The notes under the pieces were generated by a model. That model did not search any database, had not been told where the DNA came from, and saw nothing but the letters and a program-made list of their open reading frames with translations. The position numbers and the translations under genes were made by a program. Below are positions 25,755 through 34,689 of a stretch of DNA of 40,568 bases, in pieces (position 1 is the stretch's first letter; each line of letters starts with the position of its first letter). The stretch comes from Peptococcaceae bacterium (lineage in GTDB: Bacteria; Bacillota; Peptococcia; DRI-13; PHAD01), in NCBI GenBank assembly GCA_024655825.1, contig JANLFJ010000031.1, positions 1 to 40,568 of the forward strand. The letters run 5' to 3'.

Positions 25755-26453
25755 ATGCCAGGTGTTTTTTACGGTGTGGGCGTGGGCCCGGGCGACCCGG
25801 AACTTGTCACCGTCAAAGCCGCCAGGACGATCAGGGAAGCCGCGGTGGTCATCGCCCCGCGGGCCGGCCAAAAGGAAGAAAGCATGGCTTTGACCATTGC
25901 CCGGCCGTATCTTAAAGACGCTGCCAGGGTGGTGCTGCTGGACTTCCCCATGGTCGGGGACCGGGAACTGCTGGCGGAATCTTGGCGGCGCGGTGAACGA
26001 ACGGTCCTTGCTCACCTGGAGAGGGGCGAAAACGTTGTGTTTTTGACCCTCGGCGATCCCATGCTTTACGGGACATACAGCTACATATACAAGGCTGTTT
26101 CCGCTTCCGGGTACCAGGTGTGCACCATACCCGGCATTACCTCGTTCAGCGCTGCAGCCAGCAGGGCCGGTATTCCACTGGTCCAGGGCGATGAGGTCCT
26201 GAGCATTGTCCCGGCTGCCGCCGGAAGAGAGACCCTGGCAAGGGTACTGGAAATACCGTCCAACCTTGTCCTGATGAAGGCGCACAACAACCTCCGGGAG
26301 ATAAGCGGGCTGCTGGAGGCGGCCGGGCTGTTGGACGATGCCGTGCTGGTGAGCAAGTGCGGCTTTGAAGACGAAAAGATATACCGCAACCTGCGGGAAC
26401 TGGGGGAGAAAAAGGTCAGCTATTTTTCCACCATTATCGTGAAGAGAAAATGA
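25755..26453 (+). CDS. cbiL: precorrin-2/cobalt-factor II C20-methyltransferase CbiL
   Basis: 232 residues, ATG 25755 after TGGAGGAT; an ATG at 25737 is in frame but the ribosome binding site favours the second. SAM methyltransferase: GVGVGPGDPELVTVKAARTI, the TLGDPMLYGTYSYIY motif and PGITSFSAAASRAGIPL. It adds the C20 methyl group to cobalt-sirohydrochlorin. Related to CbiE, CbiF and CbiH in the same operon. An 86-base gap follows before cbiA, with no clear terminator. Confidence 0.94.
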   Translation: MPGVFYGVGVGPGDPELVTVKAARTIREAAVVIAPRAGQKEESMALTIARPYLKDAARVVLLDFPMVGDRELLAESWRRGERTVLAHLERGENVVFLTLGDPMLYGTYSYIYKAVSASGYQVCTIPGITSFSAAASRAGIPLVQGDEVLSIVPAAAGRETLARVLEIPSNLVLMKAHNNLREISGLLEAAGLLDDAVLVSKCGFEDEKIYRNLRELGEKKVSYFSTIIVKRK

Positions 26454-26539
26454 GGAGCAAAAATTATTCCGGGGGACACCGGGCAAAGAAGCAGGCAGTG
26501 GAACCGGTGTGAGGATCCGGAATGCTGGAGGTGACCGGC

Positions 26540-27958
26540 TTGGACAGGAAAACGGGGTATCCCCGGCTGGTTGTTGCCGGGACGCAAAGCGGCGTGGGCA
26601 AAACCACCGTGAGCCTCGGCCTGATGGCCGCGCTGTCTGGGAGAATGAAGGTCCAGCCTTACAAGGTGGGGCCGGATTACATCGATACGGCCTATCACAC
26701 CTTTATCACCGGCCGGAAGTCGCGCAACCTGGACGGCTGGATGCTGGACGAGGAAGTCCTCGCCTACCTGTTCAGGAAAAACATGGCCGGCGCGGGTATA
26801 GCCGTCATCGAAGGAGTCATGGGCCTGTACGACGGGGCCGAGGCAGGCGGCGGGAGGGGAAGCACGGCTCAGGTGGCCAGGCTCCTGCGGGCTCCTGTCG
26901 TGCTTGTGGTTGACGGCAGCGGCATGGCCGCCAGCAGCGCGGCTTTGGTCAGGGGCTACCGGGATTTTGATCACTCATTGAGCCTGGCCGGGGTGATTTT
27001 CAACCGGCTCGGCGGCGAGGGGCATTATAGGCTGCTGAAAGAGGCCGTGGAAGAGAGCGCGGGAGTCAAGGTCTTCGGTTACCTGCCCCAAGAAGCGGAG
27101 GTGGCGCTGCCGGACCGCCACTTAGGGCTGGTTCCCAGCGCGGAGGTCCCCTCTCTGCGGGAGAAAATCGCAAGACTGGCAGCCTTGGTGGAGAAAACAG
27201 TAGAGGTGGACGAACTTGCCAGGCTGGCCGGGGGATGGCCGTTGGAAGCGCCCGGCGGTTCGTTTGAAGCGGGGACGCCGGTCGGCCGGGAGATACCGGT
27301 CGGGGTGGCCCTGGACGAGGCTTTCAACTTCTACTACTGGGATAACCTTGATCTTTTGGAGGAGCTGGGAGCCAGGCTGGAGTATTTCAGCCCCCTGCAC
27401 GGGGAGAGGTTCCCGGACGGGGTCGGCGGGCTTATCCTGGGCGGGGGGTTCCCCGAGGTTTTCGCCCCTGGCCTGGAGAAGAATGAAGGGATGAGGGAAA
27501 GCCTGAAGGCTGCCTTGAGCAGGGGGCTTCCTTACCTGGCTGAGTGCGGGGGATTGATGTACCTGCTTGAGTCCCTGGTGGACTTTACCGGCGGCGAATA
27601 CCAGATGGTGGGCTGGCTTCAGGGCAAATGCCGCATGACTTCCCGGCTCCAGAGGTTCGGTTATGCCGAACTTATGCTGCAAAAAAGCTGTCTCCTGGGA
27701 GCAAAGGGCCAGGGCATCCGCGTCCACGAGTTTCACCATTCCGCGGTGGAAGGGGTCCAGGCCCCCGCCGCTTACCGTCTCAGCAAGAAAAGAAGCGGGA
27801 AAGTGGTGCAGGAATGGGAATGCGGCTACCTGAAAGGAAACGGCGTGGCCGGTTACCCGCACCTTCATTTCTATGGCAACGCATCGTTTGCCCGCAAGTT
27901 CATGGCGGCGGCGCGCGATTATTTTAACAGCGAAACTACCAGCTGGCGCATTCTTTAA
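26540..27958 (+). CDS. cbiA: cobyrinic acid a,c-diamide synthase CbiA
   Basis: 472 residues from TTG 26540, which has GGAGGTGA 5 bases before; an upstream ATG at 26522 would swallow that site. ATP-dependent amidation of the a and c carboxyls using glutamine. Two domains: an N-terminal P-loop amidoligase (VAGTQSGVGKTTVSLGL, then VIEGVMGLYDG) and a C-terminal class I glutaminase-like domain with the nucleophile Cys in YLAECGGLMYLLE (about residue 336). VHEFHHSAVE carries the conserved His. Confidence 0.95.
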   Translation: MDRKTGYPRLVVAGTQSGVGKTTVSLGLMAALSGRMKVQPYKVGPDYIDTAYHTFITGRKSRNLDGWMLDEEVLAYLFRKNMAGAGIAVIEGVMGLYDGAEAGGGRGSTAQVARLLRAPVVLVVDGSGMAASSAALVRGYRDFDHSLSLAGVIFNRLGGEGHYRLLKEAVEESAGVKVFGYLPQEAEVALPDRHLGLVPSAEVPSLREKIARLAALVEKTVEVDELARLAGGWPLEAPGGSFEAGTPVGREIPVGVALDEAFNFYYWDNLDLLEELGARLEYFSPLHGERFPDGVGGLILGGGFPEVFAPGLEKNEGMRESLKAALSRGLPYLAECGGLMYLLESLVDFTGGEYQMVGWLQGKCRMTSRLQRFGYAELMLQKSCLLGAKGQGIRVHEFHHSAVEGVQAPAAYRLSKKRSGKVVQEWECGYLKGNGVAGYPHLHFYGNASFARKFMAAARDYFNSETTSWRIL

Positions 27959-27979
27959 TAACGGAAGTGGGTGTGCTTT

Positions 27980-29518
27980 ATGACTGCCAGGGCGATCATG
28001 ATCCAGGGCACCGGCTCGTCGGTGGGCAAAAGCCTCCTGGTGACGGCGCTGTGCCGCATTTTCAAGCAGGACGGTTACAGGGTGGCTCCTTTTAAGGCCC
28101 AGAACATGGCCCTCAATTCCTATATCACGGTCTGGGGGGAAGAAATGGGCAGGGCGCAGGTCGTGCAGGCCGAAGCCTGCGGCATACCACCTTCGGCCCT
28201 GATGAACCCCATCCTGCTCAAACCTACCAGCGATAAAGGCGCGCAGGTCATCTGCCTGGGGCGTGTTTATAAAAATATGGCCGCCGGCGAGTACCACCAT
28301 TACAAGCCGGAGCTGAAAGAGATGGTTCTTGGTGCCTACCGCCGGCTGGCCGGGCAGTACGAGATCATCGTCATCGAAGGGGCCGGCAGCCCGGCCGAGA
28401 TCAATCTTCGCGAGGCGGACCTGGTCAACATGGGAATGGCCGAAATGGCCGGCGCCCCGGTAATCCTGGTGGGCGACATCGACCGGGGCGGGGTCTTCGC
28501 CTGGCTGGCCGGGACCATGCTGTTGCTGACGGAAAGTGAAAAGGCCAGGGTCAAGGGCATAATCATCAACAAGTTCCGGGGCGATGAGGAAATCCTCAAA
28601 CCGGGGCTCAAAATGCTGGAGGATATTGTCAAAGTGCCCGTGCTGGGCGTGGTGCCTTACCTGGACCACAATATCGACGATGAAGACAGCGTTACGGAAG
28701 AATTTTACCGCAGGGAAGCGGGGGAAGAGCGGGAAATCTCGGTGGAAGTGCTCCATCTGCCCTACATGTCGAATTTCACCGATTTCAACGTGCTGCGCCA
28801 TTTTCCCGACGTGTCGCTGCGTTACATAAACAGGGGCGGGATGCTGGGAAAACCCGACCTCCTGCTCATTCCCGGGAGCAAGAACACCCTGGCCGACCTT
28901 CTCTACCTGAGAGAATCGGGCATGGAAAGGCAAATCCTGGACTACCATGAAAGAGGCGGGCTGATCATCGGCATATGCGGGGGCTACCAGATGCTGGGGA
29001 AAACGCTGCGGGACCCGCATTTCACCGAATCGACCCTAGGAGAAATTGAAGGGATGGGGCTTTTGGACATGAGCACCGTCATAGAAAAGGATAAGACGAC
29101 AGCGCAGGCGGAGGCCGTGGTTGTCCGGGATGACGCCGCCTTGCTGGAAGGGCTGCGGGGTCAAACGCTGGAAGGCTATGAAATCCACATGGGAATAAGC
29201 GCCTTCGGTCCTGCGGCCCGGCCCTTCACCAAAATAACGAAACGCTCGGGTAAGGATGCCGGCGTAATGGACGGCGTGACAAACAGGGAAGGGACGGTTT
29301 TCGGCACTTACCTGCACGGGATTTTCGACAACACCGCATTTACCCGGAAGCTTGTAAACAATGTCCGCAAAATAAAAGGGCTGCCGCCTGTTCCCGCCAT
29401 CCCTCCCTCCCGCAGGGAATTGAAAGAACGGGAATACGACAGGCTGGCGGACGTTGTCCGGCGGTCCCTGGATATGCGGGCGCTTTACGCCGTTTGGGGA
29501 AAGGGGAATGAGGACTGA
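27980..29518 (+). CDS. cbiP: adenosylcobyric acid synthase CbiP/CobQ
   Basis: 512 residues from ATG 27980 with GGAAGTGG 9 bases upstream; a GTG at 27971 is less likely. It amidates the b, d, e and g carboxyls. N-terminal P-loop domain: MIQGTGSSVGKSLLVTALCR, PFKAQNMALNSYIT, IEGAGSPAEINL. C-terminal glutaminase: IIGICGGYQMLGKTL with the nucleophile Cys, and GTYLHGIFDN with the His. Length matches the family. Two bases separate it from cbiB. Confidence 0.97.
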   Translation: MTARAIMIQGTGSSVGKSLLVTALCRIFKQDGYRVAPFKAQNMALNSYITVWGEEMGRAQVVQAEACGIPPSALMNPILLKPTSDKGAQVICLGRVYKNMAAGEYHHYKPELKEMVLGAYRRLAGQYEIIVIEGAGSPAEINLREADLVNMGMAEMAGAPVILVGDIDRGGVFAWLAGTMLLLTESEKARVKGIIINKFRGDEEILKPGLKMLEDIVKVPVLGVVPYLDHNIDDEDSVTEEFYRREAGEEREISVEVLHLPYMSNFTDFNVLRHFPDVSLRYINRGGMLGKPDLLLIPGSKNTLADLLYLRESGMERQILDYHERGGLIIGICGGYQMLGKTLRDPHFTESTLGEIEGMGLLDMSTVIEKDKTTAQAEAVVVRDDAALLEGLRGQTLEGYEIHMGISAFGPAARPFTKITKRSGKDAGVMDGVTNREGTVFGTYLHGIFDNTAFTRKLVNNVRKIKGLPPVPAIPPSRRELKEREYDRLADVVRRSLDMRALYAVWGKGNED

Positions 29519-29520
29519 AC

Positions 29521-30477
29521 ATGAGCGTTTACATTTTTTCCGGCTTCGTGCTAGACCTGCTGCTGGGCGATCCGGCCTGGATTCCCCACCCGGTGAGGCT
29601 TTTGGGAAAGCTTATCAGCCGGCTGGAGGCAGTGATCCGCAGCCTGGTTCCGAGGGGCGGCAGGGGTCTGAAAGCGGCCGGCGTTATCCTGGCCCTCGTT
29701 ACGGTGGGCTTCGCCTACGGAGCCACCTGGGTCCTTCTGCAGCTGGCCCTGGCCATATCTCCCTGGCTGTATGCCGCCGGCAGCGTGCTTTTCATCTACT
29801 TTGCCCTGGCGGCGCGTTCCCTGGCCGACGAGGCGGGTAAGGTTTACCGGGCCCTGGAGGAAGGCGATTGCCGGCTGGCCCGGAGAAGGCTCTCGCACAT
29901 TGTGGGCAGGGACACCGGAAACCTGGACGAAGAGGGAATAATCCGGGCGGCGGTGGAAACAGTGGCTGAAAACACGGTGGACGGGGTAATCGCTCCCCTT
30001 TTCTACATCTTCCTTGGAGGACCGGCCCTGGGTATGGCCTACAAGGCGGTGAACACCCTGGATTCCATGGTCGGCTACCTGAATGAACGGTACAGGGATT
30101 TGGGCTGGGCTTCAGCCAGGCTTGACGACCTGGCCAACTGGCTGCCGGCCAGGATTACCGGGCTGCTCATGCCCATCGCCGGCGGAGCCTGGGGCAAGGA
30201 TGCCAGGAGGGCTTTCAGGATATACCGGCGCGACAGGCTGAAGCACAAAAGCCCCAATTCAGGTCACCCGGAGGCCGTGATGGCCGGCCTTCTGGGGGTC
30301 AGGCTGGGCGGCACCAATTATTACGGCGGGCAGGCCGTGGAGAAGCCGGTTATCGGAGACGCCGTTAAACCGCTGGAACCGGCCGACATCCTTGAGGCTT
30401 CCAGGATCATGAAAACAACGGCTGTTTTAGGGATACTGTTTTTTTACGCGGTTGCCCTCAAATTCGGTTTCCGCTAG
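29521..30477 (+). CDS. cbiB: adenosylcobinamide-phosphate synthase CbiB
   Basis: 318 residues, integral membrane protein that attaches the aminopropanol-phosphate arm to cobyric acid. Start SVYIFSGFVLDLLLGDPAWI and HPVRLLGKLIS match the family. Helices are visible at about 50-100 (VILALVTVGFAYGATWVLLQ and neighbours) and at the C-terminus. Conserved segments AAVETVAENTVDGVIAPLFY, NTLDSMVGYLNERY and SPNSGHPEAVMAGLLGVRLG are intact. Starts 2 bases after cbiP. Its substrate arm comes from CobD, the next gene. Confidence 0.95.
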   Translation: MSVYIFSGFVLDLLLGDPAWIPHPVRLLGKLISRLEAVIRSLVPRGGRGLKAAGVILALVTVGFAYGATWVLLQLALAISPWLYAAGSVLFIYFALAARSLADEAGKVYRALEEGDCRLARRRLSHIVGRDTGNLDEEGIIRAAVETVAENTVDGVIAPLFYIFLGGPALGMAYKAVNTLDSMVGYLNERYRDLGWASARLDDLANWLPARITGLLMPIAGGAWGKDARRAFRIYRRDRLKHKSPNSGHPEAVMAGLLGVRLGGTNYYGGQAVEKPVIGDAVKPLEPADILEASRIMKTTAVLGILFFYAVALKFGFR

Positions 30478-30493
30478 AAAGGAGCAGCAAAGA

Positions 30494-31582
30494 ATGATGC
30501 CTAAAGAAGGGATCCACGGCGGCAACATCTGGCAGTTCGCCAGGAAATACGGTTTCGATCCGCGGGAGGTTTTGGATTTCAGTTCCAACGCCAGCCCGCT
30601 TCCCCTGCCGGAAGAGGCAAGGGAACTGGCATACGGAGCCCTGGAAGACCTGAGACGCTACCCCGACAGGGAATACCTCGATCTCAGGACCGCCCTGGCC
30701 GGCTATACCGGCTGCCCCTTGGACTGGATTATGGCCGGGAACGGCGCCACCGAACTGCTGTATCTTGTGGCGCGCAGCCTGCGGCCGGCCCGGGTGTTGC
30801 TCCCCGTCCCGTCGTTCGGCGACTATGAGCGCGCCTTCTACGGGACGGACTGCCGGCTTGAATACTTTTACCTGGAGGAAGAAGCGGATTTCAGGCTGGA
30901 TACGGGGGCCTTTCTTGACCGGCTCCGGCAGGGTTTTGAGATGACCATCCTATGCAACCCCAATAACCCCACGGGCCGCCTTATTCCCAGGGAAGAACTG
31001 CTGGCGGTGATTGAGGAGGCCGCAAGGACAGGCGCTGCAGTGCTCGTGGACGAAACATTTGTCGAGTTTGCGCCTGAGCCTGAAGAGGCTTCCGTTTTGC
31101 GGGAACTGGAGAACTATGACAACTTGCTGGTGCTGCGGGCCCTGACCAAGTTTTTTGGCGTGCCGGGATTGCGGCTTGGCTACTTGCTCGCCAACCCCGG
31201 CCTCCTGGAAAAACTGCTTCCCTACAGGGAGCCGTGGACGGTGAACACCCTTGCCTGCACGCTGGGGCCTTTTCTGCTGGGGCATGGCGAGTTTATCAGG
31301 AAGACCAGGGAGTGGATCATGACGGAACGGCCCTTTTTATTCGAGGGTTTGAGACATATCGATAAACTGAAGACATATGAAAGCGCGGCCAGCTTCTTTC
31401 TGCTGAAATCACTGGATGAAAAATGGAACGCCGGTATGCTGCAGGCGGTGCTGGCGGCCGAGAAGATCCTGATCCGTGACGCCAGCAGCTTTGTTTCGTT
31501 GGATAAACGTTTTTTCCGGCTGGCGGTCAAGGACCGGCAGGGCAACGAGAAACTCATCCAGGCCTTGCGCTACTTTTTATAG
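30494..31582 (+). CDS. cobD: L-threonine-O-3-phosphate decarboxylase CobD
   Basis: 362 residues, ATG 30494 after AAAGGAGCAG; an in-frame start at 30452 lies inside cbiB. PLP aminotransferase fold, HisC-like. It makes (R)-1-aminopropan-2-yl phosphate for CbiB. Motifs: HGGNIWQFARKYG and DFSSNASPLPLP at the start (cobD family), ILCNPNNPTGRLIP, VLVDETFVEFAPE and LRALTKFFGVPGLRLGYLLA with the PLP Lys. HisC-type histidinol-phosphate aminotransferase is an alternative, but the start motif and context argue for CobD. A 118-base gap with hairpins follows, unusual for this operon. Confidence 0.92.
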   Translation: MMPKEGIHGGNIWQFARKYGFDPREVLDFSSNASPLPLPEEARELAYGALEDLRRYPDREYLDLRTALAGYTGCPLDWIMAGNGATELLYLVARSLRPARVLLPVPSFGDYERAFYGTDCRLEYFYLEEEADFRLDTGAFLDRLRQGFEMTILCNPNNPTGRLIPREELLAVIEEAARTGAAVLVDETFVEFAPEPEEASVLRELENYDNLLVLRALTKFFGVPGLRLGYLLANPGLLEKLLPYREPWTVNTLACTLGPFLLGHGEFIRKTREWIMTERPFLFEGLRHIDKLKTYESAASFFLLKSLDEKWNAGMLQAVLAAEKILIRDASSFVSLDKRFFRLAVKDRQGNEKLIQALRYFL

Positions 31583-31600
31583 GCTTTGAGCCTTTTGTTT
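31581..31600 (+). terminator. weak terminator-like hairpin after cobD
   Basis: AGGCT (31581-31585), TTG loop, AGCCT (31589-31593), then TTTTGTTT. The stem is only 5 bp, so at most a partial stop. It may reduce read-through into cbiC. Confidence 0.3.
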
Positions 31601-31626
31601 CCCACTCGCCGCACCAGGCAGCCCTG

Positions 31627-31664
31627 TCCCGGTTTTTCCGGTTAATCGTTTTCGGTAACCGGGA
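31627..31664 (+). other. hairpin in the cobD-cbiC gap
   Basis: Perfect 8-bp arms TCCCGGTT (31627-31634) and AACCGGGA (31657-31664) with an inner CCG/CGG pairing. No T-run follows, so it is not an ordinary terminator. It sits 36 bases before the cbiC start and could protect or pause the transcript. Confidence 0.4.
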
Positions 31665-31700
31665 TAGAAGAATACCCTTAAGCCAGGAGGAAGTGTCCCA

Positions 31701-32351
31701 ATGCGCGACTTTATTACCGACCCGCTGTTGATCGAAAAAAAGAGCATGGAAACCATTGACGGGCTCCTGGAAAGCAGTTTCCCGGCCGGGTTGAATTTTT
31801 CTCCAGGGGAGTTGAGAGTGGTAAAGAGGGTCATCCATACGACGGCCGACCTGGAATACGCCGGTATCCTGGAATTCCGCCGCGATCCCCTGGAGGCGGT
31901 AATGGGGGCTTTTCGCGCGGGCTTAAGGCTGGTCACCGATACCCGGATGGCTCTTGCCGGCATCAATAAACAACGGCTGGCCCGCTTCGGGGTGGAGGCC
32001 GAGTGTTTCATGGACGACGAGGACGTGACCCGTGAAGCGAAAGAGAGAGGTGTCACCAGGGCCCTGATCAGCATGGAACGCGCCGCCCGGGATGAACGCA
32101 ACGCCGTTTTCGTAATCGGCAATGCGCCCACGGCGCTGATGCGGCTGGTGAAGATGAGGGAGGAAGGGCTGGTGCGGCCCAGGGCGGTGATTGGCGTTCC
32201 GGTGGGTTTTGTCGGGGCTGCCGAATCCAAGGATCTGCTGGCAGACCTGGACGTGCCCAGTATTATCACCAGGGGCCGCAAGGGCGGCAGCGGTGTGGCT
32301 GCGGCCATTGTCAACTCCATACTATACCAGATGGAGGAGATGGAGGCGTGA
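31701..32351 (+). CDS. cbiC: cobalt-precorrin-8 methylmutase CbiC
   Basis: 216 residues. It moves the methyl group from C11 to C12 to give cobyrinate. It starts MRDFITDPLLIEKKSMETID; the catalytic His is in VKRVIHTTADLEYAG. VGFVGAAESKDLL and ITRGRKGGSGVAAAI near the end are the other family blocks. ATG start with CCAGGAGGAAG upstream. Its stop overlaps the cbiD GTG start by 4 bases. Confidence 0.95.
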   Translation: MRDFITDPLLIEKKSMETIDGLLESSFPAGLNFSPGELRVVKRVIHTTADLEYAGILEFRRDPLEAVMGAFRAGLRLVTDTRMALAGINKQRLARFGVEAECFMDDEDVTREAKERGVTRALISMERAARDERNAVFVIGNAPTALMRLVKMREEGLVRPRAVIGVPVGFVGAAESKDLLADLDVPSIITRGRKGGSGVAAAIVNSILYQMEEMEA

Positions 32352-33466
32352 ACCTGGGGAGCCGCTGGATAAACGGCAGAGAACTGCGGCGGGGATACAC
32401 CACGGGGTCGTGCGCGGCCGCAGCTGCCAAAGCCGCCGCCGCCATGCTGTTCGGCGGCCCAAGCGTCCCGGCGGTGGAAATTGAGACCCCGGCCGGTGTC
32501 AATTTAACCCTGGAAATCTGCGAGTCGAGGCGACAAACAGGAGAAGCCTCCTGTGCCGTGAAAAAGGATGCGGGGGATGACCCTGATATAACGGATGGCC
32601 TGCTCATTTGGGCCACAGCCAGGGAGGCGGCGGAGGGAATAGCCATAAAAGGGGGACCGGGAGTAGGAGTCGTCAGGAAGCCGGGGCTGGCCGTGGGCAT
32701 TGGTCAGCCGGCCATCAATCCCGTACCCCGGCAGATGATTGAAAATGAAGTCGCAAGAGTCTTACCATCCGGTAAAGGGGTGGAGATAATTGTTTCCATT
32801 CCCGGCGGAGAAGAACTGGCCCCCAAAACCTTAAATCCCAAGCTGGGCATTGAAGGAGGTCTTTCCATCCTGGGAACCACCGGTATTGTAGAGCCCATGT
32901 CCGATGAAGCGTGGCAGGAATCGCTGCGGCTTGAACTAAAACAGTTGGCGCAGCTTGGCGCCGCCAGGGTTATTCTGGTCCCCGGCAATTACGGGCAGGA
33001 TTTCGTTTGCCGGGAACTGGGGCTGGCGGGCAGGCCGCTGGTCAGGTTCGGCAATTTCGCGGGTTATGTCCTGCGGGCAGCGGCAGCCCTGGGTTTTCGC
33101 GAACTGCTGCTGGTCGGGGATCTGGGCAAGCTGATCAAGGTTTCTGCCGGTATTTTCAATACCCACAGCGCCGCAGCCGATGCCCGCATGGAAATAATGG
33201 CGGCTTACGCCGGTTTACTAGGAGCGAAAAAGGAAACAATCCGCCGTGTCCTGGAGACGAACACGACGGCGGCAGCCCTGGAATTGCTGGAAAATGAAGG
33301 AATTACAGGCCTGCCCGGGCTGGTGGCCCGGCGCGCCAGCGAAAGGGCGAGAAGTCACATCGACGGGAAAGCAGCCGTTGGGACCGTGCTCTTTTCCGCC
33401 AGCAGGGGACTGTTAGCCATGGATGAGGAGGCCAAAAGAATGGTGGAGAAATTCTATCGTGAATAA
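32348..33466 (+). CDS. cbiD: cobalt-precorrin-5B C1-methyltransferase CbiD
   Basis: 372 residues. It methylates C1 during ring contraction of the anaerobic route and has no counterpart in the aerobic pathway. N-terminal RRGYTTGSCAAAAAKAAAAM is the family signature; later IPGGEELAPKTLNPKLGIEG and ILGTTGIVEPMSDEAW are also conserved. GTG start, overlapping cbiC (GTGA). The end overlaps the first codons of cbiE. Its presence confirms the oxygen-independent pathway. Confidence 0.96.
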   Translation: MNLGSRWINGRELRRGYTTGSCAAAAAKAAAAMLFGGPSVPAVEIETPAGVNLTLEICESRRQTGEASCAVKKDAGDDPDITDGLLIWATAREAAEGIAIKGGPGVGVVRKPGLAVGIGQPAINPVPRQMIENEVARVLPSGKGVEIIVSIPGGEELAPKTLNPKLGIEGGLSILGTTGIVEPMSDEAWQESLRLELKQLAQLGAARVILVPGNYGQDFVCRELGLAGRPLVRFGNFAGYVLRAAAALGFRELLLVGDLGKLIKVSAGIFNTHSAAADARMEIMAAYAGLLGAKKETIRRVLETNTTAAALELLENEGITGLPGLVARRASERARSHIDGKAAVGTVLFSASRGLLAMDEEAKRMVEKFYRE

Positions 33467-34085
33467 AATCCTGGTACTGGGAGTCGGGCCGGGCAGCCCG
33501 GACTACGTCCTTCCCATAATATACGAGAAAGCAGGCCAGTGCGACATCCTGTTCGGAGGCCGGAGGAACCTCGAACTGTTTAAAAATTTAAACAAAGAAA
33601 CAGTTGTCATCAGGTCTCACGTGGAGGAAGTCATCAGCCGGTTAAAAGAAGCGCGCCGGGTGCGGCGGCCGGGTGTCCTGGTTTCGGGCGACCCAGGGCT
33701 TTACAGCTTTTTAACGACACTGCGACAGCACTTCGGAAAAGACGATCTTGAGGTTTATCCCGGGATCAGCTCTCTCCAGTATCTTTTTGCCAGGGGGGCC
33801 CTGCCCTGGCAGGATGCGTGCATAATAAGCCTCCACGGGCGCAGGCTTGAGGACTTGGCTGGCCTGGTGAAGACACGGCCCAAGGTGGCATTCTTTACCG
33901 ACCAGGGGTTCCCGGCGGGAGAAATAGCGAGATTTCTGGTGGAGAACGGGGTCCGGGGAAAACGCGGCCTGGTGGGGGAAGACCTGTCCTATCCCACCGA
34001 AAGGGTGCTCGACTTGCCCCTGGAGAAGCTGGCAGGCCAAGCCGTTTCGAATTTGAGCGTGATGGTGGTTTATGATGATCAATAA
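33459..34085 (+). CDS. cbiE: cobalt-precorrin-7 C5-methyltransferase CbiE
   Basis: 208 residues from GTG 33459, overlapping the cbiD stop; the longer frame from 33423 lies inside cbiD and lacks family similarity. SAM methyltransferase of the corrin set: KILVLGVGPGSPDYVLPII, LVSGDPGLYSFLTTLRQ and PGISSLQYLFARGALPWQDA. With CbiT it does the C5/C15 methylation and decarboxylation that a single CobL does in some species. Ends 14 bases inside cbiT. Confidence 0.94.
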   Translation: MNKILVLGVGPGSPDYVLPIIYEKAGQCDILFGGRRNLELFKNLNKETVVIRSHVEEVISRLKEARRVRRPGVLVSGDPGLYSFLTTLRQHFGKDDLEVYPGISSLQYLFARGALPWQDACIISLHGRRLEDLAGLVKTRPKVAFFTDQGFPAGEIARFLVENGVRGKRGLVGEDLSYPTERVLDLPLEKLAGQAVSNLSVMVVYDDQ

Positions 34086-34686
34086 ACGTTCTTATACGGT
34101 GCCGGGGATACCGGACAGGCTTTTCCTGCGCGGAAACGTTCCCATGACCAAGGAGGAGGTCAGGGTCCTTTGCCTGTCCAAAATGGGGGTCGGCCCTGGC
34201 GGGGTTTTTCTGGACATCGGCGCCGGTACGGGCTCCATTTCCGTGGAGTGCGCGCTGCTGGCGCCTGGAGGAAAGGTCATTGCGGTGGAAAAGGAAGGGC
34301 GGGCGGTGGAACTGATCGAAAAAAACTGCGAGCGGTTCGGCGTTTCCAACGTGCGGGTCATCCAGGGGGAAGCGCCTTCCTGCCTGGAGGGGCTTCCGCC
34401 GGCGGATGGAGTTGTGATCGGCGGCAGCGGCGGAAAACTGGAAGCTATTGTGGACCGGTCCGCCGGGCTGTTGAAACCGGGTGGGCGCCTGGTGATCAAC
34501 GCTGTTCTCCTGGAGACGGCGCAGGCCGGCCTAGGCTTCATGAAAAAGGCGGGTCTTACTTGGGTGGAAGTAACGTTTGCGGCGCTGGCCCGCGGGAGAG
34601 AACTTGGCGGAGGGACGGCCCTGGAACCGCTGAATCCCGTCTTTCTGGTCCGAGGCATCAAGCCCTGTGGACGAAAGGAGCGGTAA
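34072..34686 (+). CDS. cbiT: cobalt-precorrin-6B C15-methyltransferase (decarboxylating) CbiT
   Basis: 204 residues. Class I SAM methyltransferase fold rather than the CbiE type. Start GIPDRLFLRGNVPMTKEEVR is the family signature. SAM-binding motif FLDIGAGTGSISVECALLAP, then VIAVEKEGRAVELIEKNCER and VVIGGSGGKLEAIVD. Starts inside the end of cbiE, so translation is coupled. cbiF begins 3 bases downstream. Confidence 0.95.
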   Translation: MMINKRSYTVPGIPDRLFLRGNVPMTKEEVRVLCLSKMGVGPGGVFLDIGAGTGSISVECALLAPGGKVIAVEKEGRAVELIEKNCERFGVSNVRVIQGEAPSCLEGLPPADGVVIGGSGGKLEAIVDRSAGLLKPGGRLVINAVLLETAQAGLGFMKKAGLTWVEVTFAALARGRELGGGTALEPLNPVFLVRGIKPCGRKER

Positions 34687-34689
34687 GGA

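Noticed and set aside
27122-29020. 632-codon open frame on the - strand
   Set aside because: It lies antisense to cbiA and cbiP, which have complete family motifs; it is His/Pro/Gln-rich, has no domain and no ribosome binding site. A GC-rich shadow.
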